From positions 1 to 60,423 of IMG/VR virus record IMGVR_UViG_3300025133_000111: a stretch of DNA of 60,423 bases; one strand, written 5' to 3'. The DNA is from a virus. This document shows, in pieces, positions 48,001-56,134 of the stretch. The position numbers were made by a program, and so were the translations under genes. Within the stretch, counting starts at the first letter, position 1. Each line of letters starts with the position of its first letter. The notes below the pieces were generated by a model, which did no database searches, had not been told where the DNA came from, and was given only the letters and a program-made list of their open reading frames with translations.

Positions 48001-48562
48001 TTATGTGAGCATTATATAAAAGCTCCAAGGCAGCCTGAACCGTTCCCGAGCTTAATGACAAAGTTGCAACAGCTGAAGCAACAGAGTCAGCAGAAACAAC
48101 CGAAATCGCCTGCGCTTTATGTCTATTTATTGCTTGCGGATGAATATGAGCTGCTAAAATTTGGTTTAGCTCATCGAGCGCATCTATAAATAGCCCTATC
48201 TTGTTATCTAAGACAGAAATTTCATTCTGAAGAAGCTGAGTTGGATAATTAAGGCGAAGTTTTGTCTCGGCTATAGCTGCTGTTTTCGAAACATCTTCAT
48301 TCGTTATTGGACCAGATAAGATTCCAGCCCTATCAAGAGCTGATCCAATAATGTTTCCATTCTCATCTAATAGGTTTCCAAGTCTTGCCGCAACGGTATT
48401 CCCAACAGCTCCCTGAGGGTTTATTCCGAGAGTTCTTTCTATGTTGAAAACTGCAGATCTAATGCTATTTAAAACATCAGAACCAATTTCCGTTATATTA
48501 TCTCTTATGGTAGGGATTTCTACAGAGGTATCAAGCTTCCCTGGATAATTTGATTTAGCCAT
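45008..48562 (-). CDS. Tail fibre, shorter paralogue without chaperone (1184 aa)
   Basis: The first 130 residues closely match the 1753-aa fibre gene upstream, with a shared start (MAKSNYPGKLDTSVEIP) and shared KTAAIAETKLRLNYPTQLLQ. This is presumably the baseplate attachment domain. A second matching region (about residues 830-1000) has SGLIRGISVESVVDNGDGTS and RFGHFTTVQKAVKYVEMFSK. The C-terminal about 180 residues look like right-handed parallel beta helix (repeated N-I-T-I-x-D and F-R-x-S-G-L-x-F rungs). Unlike the paralogue there is no S74 chaperone signature; the end is NTLSGILEVNNIIETI. AGGAA lies before the ATG at 48562. Probably a second fibre or branch with different specificity. 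Confidence 0.72.
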   Translation of the reverse strand: MAKSNYPGKLDTSVEIPTIRDNITEIGSDVLNSIRSAVFNIERTLGINPQGAVGNTVAARLGNLLDENGNIIGSALDRAGILSGPITNEDVSKTAAIAETKLRLNYPTQLLQNEISVLDNKIGLFIDALDELNQILAAHIHPQAINRHKAQAISVVSADSVASAVATLSLSSGTVQAALELLYNAHINFTGANVSSSNNAHKADQLYYDNSETSDIVLSDDVQGAIDDLGNIAGVGLRKSTLNLNSNGIIRTGDTVDAYEGIDSGSILVNSSAISFSPPTGESKMIISFGGSPAVISEIKEFDVLEILNAPNDSDNADYLISSVTLDLSGNLSQIEIYGGPKNALTVGTNGRIKKSIYSTYNENALNCAVRPRFGFSNSPTIQVCLPNSATIISSGARPENIASGTADTLAIQVDEGSTYEIDIINSSYAVQSLDIVIATINQYCAENKLNFFAYKLKALNCYELALSHNVPNHADDIRARSLKIVAASSGDAAAAMGLSYIQDRLVKGSFGNSIHINGKLIDDFGKVITYNSEAISIGSGTLELNSKGTTNFITSGIRAGDLVVIDGSSSSSDDGTYSIRTVEAARLTLDFTTTLQGTLSSTSRIFILRSGAPISELNFVTLDGLMVLDVFADEDANIHFKRRLDIIGHMSIANFYAVVKDVSRGFISDGQEFTLKVDTSGMATIKQEPTGIASPEVFVGSTGEYKIFSNDGMNYIILSVFVPNESIPAISISDLTSSIFGFGELPSSALHLCRTIFSPEFGIVIEDPDAGLGGEGALNTTDKRSTGTTDDTIISSSFIERYIQGPRNELRGSGLIRGISVESVVDNGDGTSTLSIDPGVGLVNGIRIEYLGDTGLVYRHTNGPTTNFYIGLNAEGCIVIGNEIDPDAGVNYISPFYTQNIAHLAYVELSTLEITDLRLFVDHLDYKFISDVTVSKDSRFGHFTTVQKAVKYVEMFSKMFPDVGTPGIFVKEGTYELTEKLVLTFDLKLRGTGPTSIIKRASSFPLDNAAITTQGHEMILIGADSGSSTITYGIDVSDLTFEGILGQAAGQSGTVFRVTNNITATGATKARFRFSGLRFIAAADYVSGAAATGAINEMPFFIGNNSGGTYQNITIQDCYFDGVGYQQGVIYFDTTNTFKNILITGNISQRSIDLPGGFSLMQENGALNTLSGILEVNNIIETI

Positions 48563-48571
48563 TCTTTATTC

Positions 48572-51500
48572 CTATCCGCAATGATATGTGCATCCTACAA
48601 ATGCTTTTCTATAAGTTTGGCCATCATGTTCAAACTCTAAACAATTATACGATTTATTATCTAATTCAAAGTTGCAATCACAAGTTATCTTTGCAACAGT
48701 ATAATTATGGAGCAAACCTCCATCTTGCTTCATTCCGTATCCTGGAATTTCACAGGTTGTAATAAAGTCTCCATTTTCAAGATTTCCATTAATATTAGAT
48801 ATCCAAATTCCGCCTTCACCAACTGCATTGATAATGAGTCTATTATCTTTTTTATCAAAACCAGAAACAAAGGCTCCAACCGAATACTTTCTTGTATCCC
48901 CATCATCCTCTATATCAGAGATAACTCCATAGACCTTCTTGTCGTATCTATCTCTGGACAAATCAACCATCGGCAAGGCTTCATTTATTGATGCCTTCTG
49001 AGAGCCTTTTAGGTTTTTATAAATTCCTAACGATGAAACAATAAGTCCTATATTTTTTGGGTCCTTAAGTCTTTCGTCTGAATCAGATCTATGTTGCCCG
49101 GTAAAGTCTAGGTCATCAACGCCAGCTCCTGTGGCGAGAATCCAAGCCTTAGGAGTGTAGGTTGTTGGCGCACCAGTCTCTCTGTTGGCGGTAAACTCAA
49201 AATATAAAGCATCGACGCCAGAGCCACGATAATAAATGGAACAACCCTTTTCGGCTGAGGCCGGCAAGACATCGACCAATTCTAATCCGACTCCCCTTGG
49301 CTCTGCGCCCGGAAGTAACAGAATCGGATCCTGCATTATAACGAATTTAGATTTAGGCTGAGCTTCTCCGATGCCAATACTGCCATCATAACCTATAGAT
49401 AGTCTTGTGGCAGCAACTAACGATGGAGCCGGATATCCCGTTGAAGTTGGGGCTGCTGCATCTTTCGTTTTAAAATGAAGGTTGCCCTTGTCAGCATCTA
49501 CTCTTTCGAGAGTAATCGCTGCCGCTGGCCCATCTATAAAAGTAAAGCTTCCCTTAACTATGAATCCTATACCTACTTCTGTTCCGTTGGTATCTCCGTT
49601 TTGTCCTAATAGCAAATGATGATTGGCGATAGTAGAGCCGTCAGCTGCATCTGCTGTTCCGGAGGCCGTCTGTACTAGCAGAGGATTTCCGGGGAATTGG
49701 CTTCCAATTCCAACGTATTGAGTTATCGGAGCAACAGTAAGGCCCGCTATTCCATTTGTAATAATATCTACTCTGTGATTAGAGCTAGAGCCTATGATGG
49801 TATTTGCATTGACGCCGTCATCTGTTGCTTGGAAGCGACCAATAACTTTATTAGAATTCGCGTTTGAGCCAACAGATACGACTGAATACTCAATAACACT
49901 GGTATCGAAGTCAGTTATCGCTAATGTCTTTGGAATATCTCCAAAGTGTGCAATAGAGGTTGTCGCAGTAGTGCCCTCTCTGAAAACTGTAAGATCTGGG
50001 TAACTAGGCTTAACCGAAAGACCAACGCCGATTCTTCCACCTACAGAAAGAGATCTACTTATTCTATCTCCCCACTCATAAACGCCGCCTCCATCAGGAC
50101 TTGGGTCAGATATCGAATCACTACTGTCAGAAGCTGTATTTCCTCTAAATTCAATATTATTATAAAAGGCAGAGCCAACGATATCAAATATATCTCCAGT
50201 TCCAGAAGTATAGATGGCATAATGATTTTCTCCATCAACTACTCCGTCTCCCGACCCACGATATCTGTTGTTAGAAATACTTATATTAAAATGATCTATT
50301 GCGTTATAAGTATTTGTCTTAATGTGAGAGTTTAAAAACTCACAATTAGTTATGCTTATGTTTCCGACCTTAGACCCAGCGGCGGTATCTCGTCCTTGGA
50401 TTAAAACTCCATAATTAAATTCATCAAATCCAGCTTTACCAGATTCATCAAATACAACATTATCGATGTTGATCGAGTTATTTAACTTGGCCGCTCCCGC
50501 CTCAATTGTCGGATCAAGTATCATGATGCCGGATAAATTGAGCTTTAAATCTCGAATATTGATTATTCCAGAAGTCAAAACATCTGCATCACCGTCTGGA
50601 GTAGATGCTACGAGTCCCGCTCCAGCAACATATATCCAGTTGCTCATTTTGGATACGCCAGCGTTATCTCTGCTATCAACAGTTATATCTGCGTCAGTAA
50701 ATGTTCTGACTAGGTCGATAACCGTAGAAGGCCCCTCTCCGACCAAATTTACAGGGAAGTTTAACCAGATTCCGCCATCATAAGCTGGCTGAATATCTGC
50801 AGTTCCCAATGGCGTATATGCAGCAATGGTTGTGCTCATCTCTGTAATGATCTGATGCGTTCCAGACTTTAAGTGTACCGTTGGTACCCCCGCCTTTGGG
50901 AACGCCTGAGAGAACCGCTTGGCGTACTTCAGAGCCTTATTTATATCGGTGAAGTGGCCCATTCCGGGTTGCGGGCTTACCGTAATTGAATTCAGAATTC
51001 TTAGATCTAGATTATCAATAAATAATCTAAAATCAATTATATCAATTGTTACTCCATCATTTTCTGCAGATGCCAAAATAGCATAGTCATATGGACTAAA
51101 AGGACAATCACACGCGGCAGGATCAGGCGCTCGGAATATAACCTCTCCCCATTGGTTTATTCCAACATAAAATTTATCTACAACAACTGGTGGGCCGCCA
51201 GTTTCTATATCTGTTATATAACTGGATACTTCATCTAGCTCAAATCGCTTACCATGCACATAGCAAACTCCAGAAGATATGGATACAGTATATGTTGTGC
51301 CGTTATCTATAACTTGAGTTACCTCTAAGCCTCTAATAACACCATTTGATCTCGTTTCTAAGAGCGGAACTTGACAAAGTCCAGAAAGAACGTCTGTACC
51401 TATATCTTTTATTCCAATAGAACCCTTTCTTAGTTTTCCAAACGGCCTAGGATAATCTTGTCCAGCTCCAGCAATTCTGGAATTACCAGCCTCATACAAA

Positions 51501-53833
51501 ACTCTTCCTAATAGAAGGTTTTCTTCTTCATTGGGCCCGGAATAGCCAAACAGACTTATCGAGAACCCGGTTCCGTCTGCAACAATTTTTGATGCAATTT
51601 GATCAGAATCTTTAATGAAAACAGTTATTCCTAAATTATATTTTCCAGAATAAAGAGTTACATATTCCGACTTAACATTTATAAGGCTAAAAACCTCTCC
51701 AGAGTCAAGGGATAATCCAATTTCTAGGTCAGTTGGATCTGGTGATATCTTTTGAACGGATAAAGTTCCGGTATTAGTACTCGTATAAGGAGTTACATCT
51801 CCTTTAAAATCTGAAACCGCAACCAAGCTCTCTGAGCCAAAATAGGTTTCATATCCATACGTCAATCTTTCCTTATAAAATATTGAACGATTCGTTAAGT
51901 CCATAAAAACATCTACAATAGAAGCAGATGATGCACCGCCAGGAAGAACTTGGAATGCCATTTCATTTAGAGATACTGAATTTCTATATATTGTGAATTC
52001 GGTGCTATCGCTAGTCACACTTGCCCACTGATTACTTGGAAGTTGCGTTCTGTCCACGGTAAAGGAGGATGAGTTTACATCCAAAATAACATAAGTTCCG
52101 TCATCACCAACTGACTCTGTTATTACAAGAATATCTCCATCTCTCACCCCAAGCTCTTCAAAGTTTACAGTGCCTGAAGAGACAGTTGCCGTGCCAGACA
52201 GGAGGGTTAAGCCTAGCGCAGAAAGTTTGGTGCCCAATCCTGCAAATGCTTTCCCCTGAATGAGGTATTGCGATCCTATTTCCGCTGTTACGGTTATATC
52301 TTCAAAGTTTGCAAATCCAACAGAGTCTAGTGCTCCATCTGATCCTCTTGAGATTTTAATTGTGTATTCTTTTGAAGAAGAACTAGGCACAGAATGTACA
52401 AGCGCTATTTCAGAAGAATTTTTCTCATCAAAATCCACTCGGTAAGCGGTTACGCTTAATCTATTTTCTGCAAACTGTTCATTGAAAGCTTTTATAATAG
52501 AATCAATAGTCTGACTTCCGCCAGCCAAGTTTAACAATCCATCATAAAGATCTATTTGGACATTGGTAGCTCCGTCTATAGATATATTTACAAACCTATT
52601 GGTTAGGCTGATTTCAGATGGGCGAATTCCGGTAGAAATTATATTTGCAGAATCTGGGTTGGAAATCTGTATGACATCTGCATTACTAAAGGAAATAGCA
52701 CCAGAAGATTCATATTCTCTTGCGGCCAAGAGCAGACCAACAGGCTCTGATTCTCTATTTTTATTTCTAAAAATCTGGGCAGTAGTTCCGCTTTCAGATG
52801 TAGCAGGGAGGAATCCATATATATCAACACTTTCTAGTGTTGCTCCTCCAACAGCTAAATTTGCTCTTAAGATCTGAAAAGAAAGAGTTTCGCTCGAAGT
52901 TGTTATCTCTAGAATATCAGAAGTCTCTACCGACAAAGCTGGTGCCGCCGGAGAGTCTAAGAATAATACATTAGATATAAAGCTATCAGCGTCAGTGCTT
53001 GATTTCAAGTATGAAACATCACCAGCGGGCAAAAGGGAGATTCCCTTTGTCAACACCGAAGGTCCGGTGAGCAGATTTGACCTCAAAATTGAATTTGCAT
53101 GATGCAAGTTCTGATGTCCATCAACCTGTCCGACAACTAGGTCTAAAACTTCTTCGATTACCTCTTGGACATCATCGCCATCAATAAGGGCGGCAACATT
53201 TTCATTATCAAAATAAATCTGCTCGCTAGTGTGCGAGCGGTTTGTTTCTGAAATATCAGACCCATCAAAATTTATGTGAGAATCATATATTTGTTCAAAA
53301 GCTTTTTGAGCAGTCACCTCTACAGAGGATGTAATTCCGATGGGAGATGGGGCGTTTAGAATTTCAGCAATAGTTACCGCTATCCCTCTGTGCCGATTTT
53401 TGGCAGACGGATGAACGTGGGCGGCAAACAAAGCTGACAGCTCAGACACAACTTTCTCTATCAAGTCTAGCTGAGAAATTAATTGAGAGATTTCATCCTG
53501 AAGAAGCTGAGTGGGATAGTTAAGGCGAAGCTTTGTCTCAGCTATAGCGGCCGTTTTTGATACATCTTCATTGGAAATGGGTCCAGATAGCAACCCAGCT
53601 TTGGATAAAGCTTCAGATAAGATATTTCCATTTCCATCAAGAGCTTTTCCGATTCTTCCGGCAACAGAATTGCCTACAGCGCCCTGCGGATTAATACCAA
53701 GGGTTCGTTCAATCTGAAAGACAGCAGATCGAAGGCTGTTAAGCACATCCGATCCAATCTCTACAATATTATCTCTAACAGCAGGGATTTCTACAGACGT
53801 ATCTAATTTATTTGGATAATTTGACTTTGCCAT
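48572..53833 (-). CDS. Tail fibre with S74-type intramolecular chaperone signature (1753 aa)
   Basis: The N-terminal attachment domain (residues 1-135) matches the next gene. A long beta-rich shaft follows. A conserved block (residues about 829-1000) has NGVIRGLEVTQVIDNG and GMGHFTDINKALKYAKRFSQ. Near residue 1583 the sequence SDERLKDPKNIGLIV resembles the start of the Peptidase_S74 chaperone of endosialidases, which trimerises fibres and usually cleaves itself off. After it, residues about 1630-1753 form another module with VYGVISDIEDDGDTRKYSVG and NGDFITTCEIPGYGMKQ, ending in a Cys-rich tip (CTYHCG). I suspect this module also works in folding or autocleavage, but it is not standard S74. 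GGAA precedes the ATG at 53833. Confidence 0.78.
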   Translation of the reverse strand: MAKSNYPNKLDTSVEIPAVRDNIVEIGSDVLNSLRSAVFQIERTLGINPQGAVGNSVAGRIGKALDGNGNILSEALSKAGLLSGPISNEDVSKTAAIAETKLRLNYPTQLLQDEISQLISQLDLIEKVVSELSALFAAHVHPSAKNRHRGIAVTIAEILNAPSPIGITSSVEVTAQKAFEQIYDSHINFDGSDISETNRSHTSEQIYFDNENVAALIDGDDVQEVIEEVLDLVVGQVDGHQNLHHANSILRSNLLTGPSVLTKGISLLPAGDVSYLKSSTDADSFISNVLFLDSPAAPALSVETSDILEITTSSETLSFQILRANLAVGGATLESVDIYGFLPATSESGTTAQIFRNKNRESEPVGLLLAAREYESSGAISFSNADVIQISNPDSANIISTGIRPSEISLTNRFVNISIDGATNVQIDLYDGLLNLAGGSQTIDSIIKAFNEQFAENRLSVTAYRVDFDEKNSSEIALVHSVPSSSSKEYTIKISRGSDGALDSVGFANFEDITVTAEIGSQYLIQGKAFAGLGTKLSALGLTLLSGTATVSSGTVNFEELGVRDGDILVITESVGDDGTYVILDVNSSSFTVDRTQLPSNQWASVTSDSTEFTIYRNSVSLNEMAFQVLPGGASSASIVDVFMDLTNRSIFYKERLTYGYETYFGSESLVAVSDFKGDVTPYTSTNTGTLSVQKISPDPTDLEIGLSLDSGEVFSLINVKSEYVTLYSGKYNLGITVFIKDSDQIASKIVADGTGFSISLFGYSGPNEEENLLLGRVLYEAGNSRIAGAGQDYPRPFGKLRKGSIGIKDIGTDVLSGLCQVPLLETRSNGVIRGLEVTQVIDNGTTYTVSISSGVCYVHGKRFELDEVSSYITDIETGGPPVVVDKFYVGINQWGEVIFRAPDPAACDCPFSPYDYAILASAENDGVTIDIIDFRLFIDNLDLRILNSITVSPQPGMGHFTDINKALKYAKRFSQAFPKAGVPTVHLKSGTHQIITEMSTTIAAYTPLGTADIQPAYDGGIWLNFPVNLVGEGPSTVIDLVRTFTDADITVDSRDNAGVSKMSNWIYVAGAGLVASTPDGDADVLTSGIINIRDLKLNLSGIMILDPTIEAGAAKLNNSINIDNVVFDESGKAGFDEFNYGVLIQGRDTAAGSKVGNISITNCEFLNSHIKTNTYNAIDHFNISISNNRYRGSGDGVVDGENHYAIYTSGTGDIFDIVGSAFYNNIEFRGNTASDSSDSISDPSPDGGGVYEWGDRISRSLSVGGRIGVGLSVKPSYPDLTVFREGTTATTSIAHFGDIPKTLAITDFDTSVIEYSVVSVGSNANSNKVIGRFQATDDGVNANTIIGSSSNHRVDIITNGIAGLTVAPITQYVGIGSQFPGNPLLVQTASGTADAADGSTIANHHLLLGQNGDTNGTEVGIGFIVKGSFTFIDGPAAAITLERVDADKGNLHFKTKDAAAPTSTGYPAPSLVAATRLSIGYDGSIGIGEAQPKSKFVIMQDPILLLPGAEPRGVGLELVDVLPASAEKGCSIYYRGSGVDALYFEFTANRETGAPTTYTPKAWILATGAGVDDLDFTGQHRSDSDERLKDPKNIGLIVSSLGIYKNLKGSQKASINEALPMVDLSRDRYDKKVYGVISDIEDDGDTRKYSVGAFVSGFDKKDNRLIINAVGEGGIWISNINGNLENGDFITTCEIPGYGMKQDGGLLHNYTVAKITCDCNFELDNKSYNCLEFEHDGQTYRKAFVGCTYHCG

Positions 53834-53904
53834 TAATTTATTCCGCTTAATATCAACATATATTATTACATGTTATTATGTTTAATTAGTATTAAACCCT
53901 ACGA

Positions 53905-54369
53905 TTATGGAGACGTAATGATTGCAAGATCAGTTGCTGAATCTGCAAGCAGGAACGATCCGATGGTTAAGCCAATTCCTAAAGATAAAAACCCTATATT
54001 CTCAAGAGTCTGAAGCTTGTCTCTTTTTCGATACTTATTGAGAAGATCTCTATCTAAAAGCTGAAGCTCTTTATACCCACTTATCTGTAGCTGATAATAT
54101 CCCTCATTCAATTTATAGAAGTCTATTTGCTGAGATCTAACAGTTTCTAGCTCCTTATACTTTGCAAGCTCTAAGGTTAGAGACGCCAAGTTCTTTTCCA
54201 GCCCTTCAATTTGGTTCTTTAGGCCAGTAGCTTCCTCGATTGTAAAAACGTAAGACTCTTGTTCTAGAATCGTCCCCGCAGGAAGTATGTCTCCAGCATA
54301 AGCATTTCCGGCTGGAAAAAACAAAGAGAGGGCGATCACACAAATGAATAAGATGATACCTTTCCTCAT
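53905..54369 (-). CDS. Exported protein with coiled coil and C-terminal membrane helix, spanin-like (154 aa)
   Basis: The first 25 residues are a typical signal peptide: charged MRKG, hydrophobic IILFICVIALSLFF, then AYA before the cleavage site at residue 26. Residues about 43-118 are a coiled coil. Residues about 125-143 (GFLSLGIGLTIGSFLLADS) are a membrane helix. This topology, export plus coil plus C-terminal anchor, recalls a spanin, but there is no lipobox and the start is not lipoprotein-like. With its three small neighbours it could act in host lysis, or it could be an envelope protein. The start overlaps the stop of the 63-aa gene by 4 bases (ATGA). Confidence 0.6.
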   Translation of the reverse strand: MRKGIILFICVIALSLFFPAGNAYAGDILPAGTILEQESYVFTIEEATGLKNQIEGLEKNLASLTLELAKYKELETVRSQQIDFYKLNEGYYQLQISGYKELQLLDRDLLNKYRKRDKLQTLENIGFLSLGIGLTIGSFLLADSATDLAIITSP

Positions 54370-54557
54370 AATTGTATCTCAACCTCACCAAGGAGAAGTA
54401 CAGGCTCAACTAAATTAGGATCTATTAGGCCTGAAAACTCCCTTATATCAATTAAAAGATGATCTTTCGGCCGAACATTTTCAGCTAAAACAATAAGCTT
54501 ATCTTTAATCTCTCCGTCCTGAATAGATTCAATCAGAGAGGTTAGCTTTTTCAACAT
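54366..54557 (-). CDS. Small hypothetical protein (63 aa)
   Basis: I do not recognise it. It is an acidic small protein with a helix LTSLIESIQDGEIKDKLIVL followed by strands and a hydrophobic C-terminal segment (VEPVLLLGEVEIQL). No membrane helix is clear. Its start follows the stop of the 122-aa gene at once and it overlaps the next gene by ATGA, so it is translationally coupled to two membrane-associated proteins and probably works with them. The ribosome binding site is weak. Confidence 0.5.
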   Translation of the reverse strand: MLKKLTSLIESIQDGEIKDKLIVLAENVRPKDHLLIDIREFSGLIDPNLVEPVLLLGEVEIQL

Positions 54558-54926
54558 TTAAAGACCCCTATTGTCGAAAAAATCATCCAGTTCTTCATTT
54601 GATATATCTTTTGGAATTTCTTCGTCTTCCGCTTTGGCTATTGCGGCTATCTCTTCTTTTATCTTAGCAGCCCTTTCTTCTAGGCCTAATAATTTTTCGT
54701 TGTTTTTCTCAACTTCAGTTGCAGCATTTTCTATTTTGATTTCTTCTCTAACCTTTTTTAGTTCTAACTTTAAAATGTCTTTTGTATTTACTTTTTTGTT
54801 TATAACAAAAAATAAAATGGTTCCAACAATTCCGAATAAAGCTACGAAAAAGATCTTAATTTTAATACCAAGACCCTTAATCCACTCAATAAAAGAGTTT
54901 TTCTTTTTTCCTTCTTCGTTACTCAT
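54558..54926 (-). CDS. Small membrane protein with coiled coil (122 aa)
   Basis: A short basic N-terminus (GKKKN) precedes one strong membrane helix at about residues 24-43 (KIFFVALFGIVGTILFFVIN). A long charged coiled coil fills most of the rest (about residues 50-100) and the tail is acidic. The charge pattern suggests the N-terminus inside and the helix as an anchor with the coil on one membrane face. The layout resembles i-spanin or holin-associated proteins, but single-helix coiled proteins of this kind are common in phages. A strong GGAG precedes the ATG at 54926, and it overlaps the stop of the upstream 85-aa gene by 8 bases. The function is inferred from the cassette. Confidence 0.55.
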   Translation of the reverse strand: MSNEEGKKKNSFIEWIKGLGIKIKIFFVALFGIVGTILFFVINKKVNTKDILKLELKKVREEIKIENAATEVEKNNEKLLGLEERAAKIKEEIAAIAKAEDEEIPKDISNEELDDFFDNRGL

Positions 54927-55176
54927 CTTTCTCCTCTAGAGGTTTTGGCTCAAACTTTTTATCTGTCCATCGTCTTGTTACATAAGCAGAAAAGGTTGCA
55001 GCTAAGTAAGCTGTCATAGCTCCTGCATCCATAGACTCAAAAGTAATCTCAAAGGAATTATACGTTATATTCCCAAATGTAGCCAACAGAATGTTGATAG
55101 TAACCACTAAAAATGCGAAAAAAGCGAAGGTAAGCATTGCGTCTTCACGACCTGATGTGTTTTTAATCCATTTCAT
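54919..55176 (-). CDS. Two-helix small membrane protein, holin candidate (85 aa)
   Basis: Two hydrophobic segments are visible: residues about 14-34 (MLTFAFFAFLVVTINILLA) and about 50-66 (DAGAMTAYLAATFSAYV), the second followed by RRWTDKK. Small size, two membrane segments and a basic charged tail are the properties of a class II holin, but no sequence family is evident. It is the first gene of the four-gene cassette after the HNH gene, with AGGAG 8 bases before its ATG at 55176. No endolysin is present in this window, so the lysis idea is unproven; it could equally be an envelope protein affecting superinfection. Confidence 0.5.
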   Translation of the reverse strand: MKWIKNTSGREDAMLTFAFFAFLVVTINILLATFGNITYNSFEITFESMDAGAMTAYLAATFSAYVTRRWTDKKFEPKPLEEKDE

Positions 55177-55191
55177 CTTGATTCTCCTTAA

Positions 55192-55815
55192 TTATAAATT
55201 TAAATAATTATTTATTTTGTTTATATGAGCCTTAAACTGTTTGATATTTAAGTCAGACTTCATCCAGTTACACGTCTTACAGCAGGGTACACAATTTCCT
55301 TCGACATAGCCAATCTTATTATCAACTCTGTCTATCCCAACTCCACCCATTTTAATTCCACAATAGAAGCAGTCTTTTTTCCAAAAACTAAAAAATTGAA
55401 GTTTACTTAAAAGAAAATCTCTTTTATATTTCTTTGAAGTATACTTGTAAATTTTATATCTAGAATTAGACTCTCTAAGCTTATTGGAATCTGGGTATCT
55501 AGGCAGAACAATGGCCTTTTTAATTAAATTTAAATCTTTTGCGTTTTTCTTAATATTAGAAACTAGCTTATAAAATAATTTTTCACTTAAATTAGACTTA
55601 AATCTATTACATTCAGCACAGCAAGATCTTATATTTTCTAAAGAATATCCTAGCAAGCTATCAATTCTATCTAATCCTATGGTCTCTATTTTCTCTCCAC
55701 AATAAAAGCATGACTTTCCCCAAAATAATATAAATTCATCAAATGAAATATCAAAAGAAAGATTGCGCTTCTTAGCTCCGGCTAGATAATGAGAATATCT
55801 TCTCTTAGGAGTCAT
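55192..55815 (-). CDS. HNH endonuclease with two HNH modules, C-terminal part of a split homing endonuclease (207 aa)
   Basis: Two similar zinc/HNH modules are visible. The first has CFYC (36-39), G-L-D-R-I-D (47-52), G-Y, N61 and CCAECN (65-70). The second repeats this as CFYC (149-152), G-I-D-R-V-D (160-165), N174 and CCKTCN (178-183). The usual histidine of the DH motif is Arg in both, a variant I associate with phage homing HNH proteins. The start overlaps the stop of the upstream frame by ATGA. The frame stays open above the ATG with continuous coding-like sequence (GGRKYNEKYKMTPKRRY). It therefore looks like the second half of a gene broken by a -1 shift near 55850. It interrupts the virion operon, as homing genes do. 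Confidence 0.75.
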   Translation of the reverse strand: MTPKRRYSHYLAGAKKRNLSFDISFDEFILFWGKSCFYCGEKIETIGLDRIDSLLGYSLENIRSCCAECNRFKSNLSEKLFYKLVSNIKKNAKDLNLIKKAIVLPRYPDSNKLRESNSRYKIYKYTSKKYKRDFLLSKLQFFSFWKKDCFYCGIKMGGVGIDRVDNKIGYVEGNCVPCCKTCNWMKSDLNIKQFKAHINKINNYLNL

Positions 55816-56132
55816 TTTGTATTTTTCGTTATATTTCCTCCCACCTCTGATCTTCTCTTCTTGACGGTTGGTCTTGAATGATACTCTTTCGTCTGAAGAA
55901 GCCTCTCTTCTCTATTTTTATAATAATTTTCTAAATTCTTTTTGTTCTTTTTGTTTTTATTTTGCTTATACCATTCTTTGTGGTAAGCAGAATGTTTGGA
56001 TTTTGTTTCAATTCTATCTTCTTTAATGCAGAGCTTGCTTCTGGACTCAAGTCCAAAGGGCTTTCTTTTGTTTTTGTAAAACTCAGAAAATTTCTTTTCT
56101 TCATAACATTTCGTACATTTTTTAACGGTCAT
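55812..56132 (-). CDS. N-terminal part of a frameshift-split homing endonuclease (106 aa)
   Basis: I choose the ATG at 56132; the upstream ATG at 56165 would lie inside the preceding gene. The start (VKKCTKCYEEKKFSEFYKNK) is the zinc-ribbon opening common in phage HNH homing endonucleases: C-x-x-C, then a Phe-Tyr motif. The following second Cys pair is degenerate (only one Cys at SKLC). A basic, Tyr-rich linker follows. Near the end, RPTVKKRR runs into VGGNITKNTK. The -1 frame instead continues GGRKYNEKYKM and then the HNH domain, which reads like the natural continuation. So this is likely the front half of one gene with a frameshift (a mutation or a sequencing error), not an independent gene. 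No ribosome binding site is seen. Confidence 0.6.
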   Translation of the reverse strand: MTVKKCTKCYEEKKFSEFYKNKRKPFGLESRSKLCIKEDRIETKSKHSAYHKEWYKQNKNKKNKKNLENYYKNREERLLQTKEYHSRPTVKKRRSEVGGNITKNTK

Positions 56133-56134
56133 AA

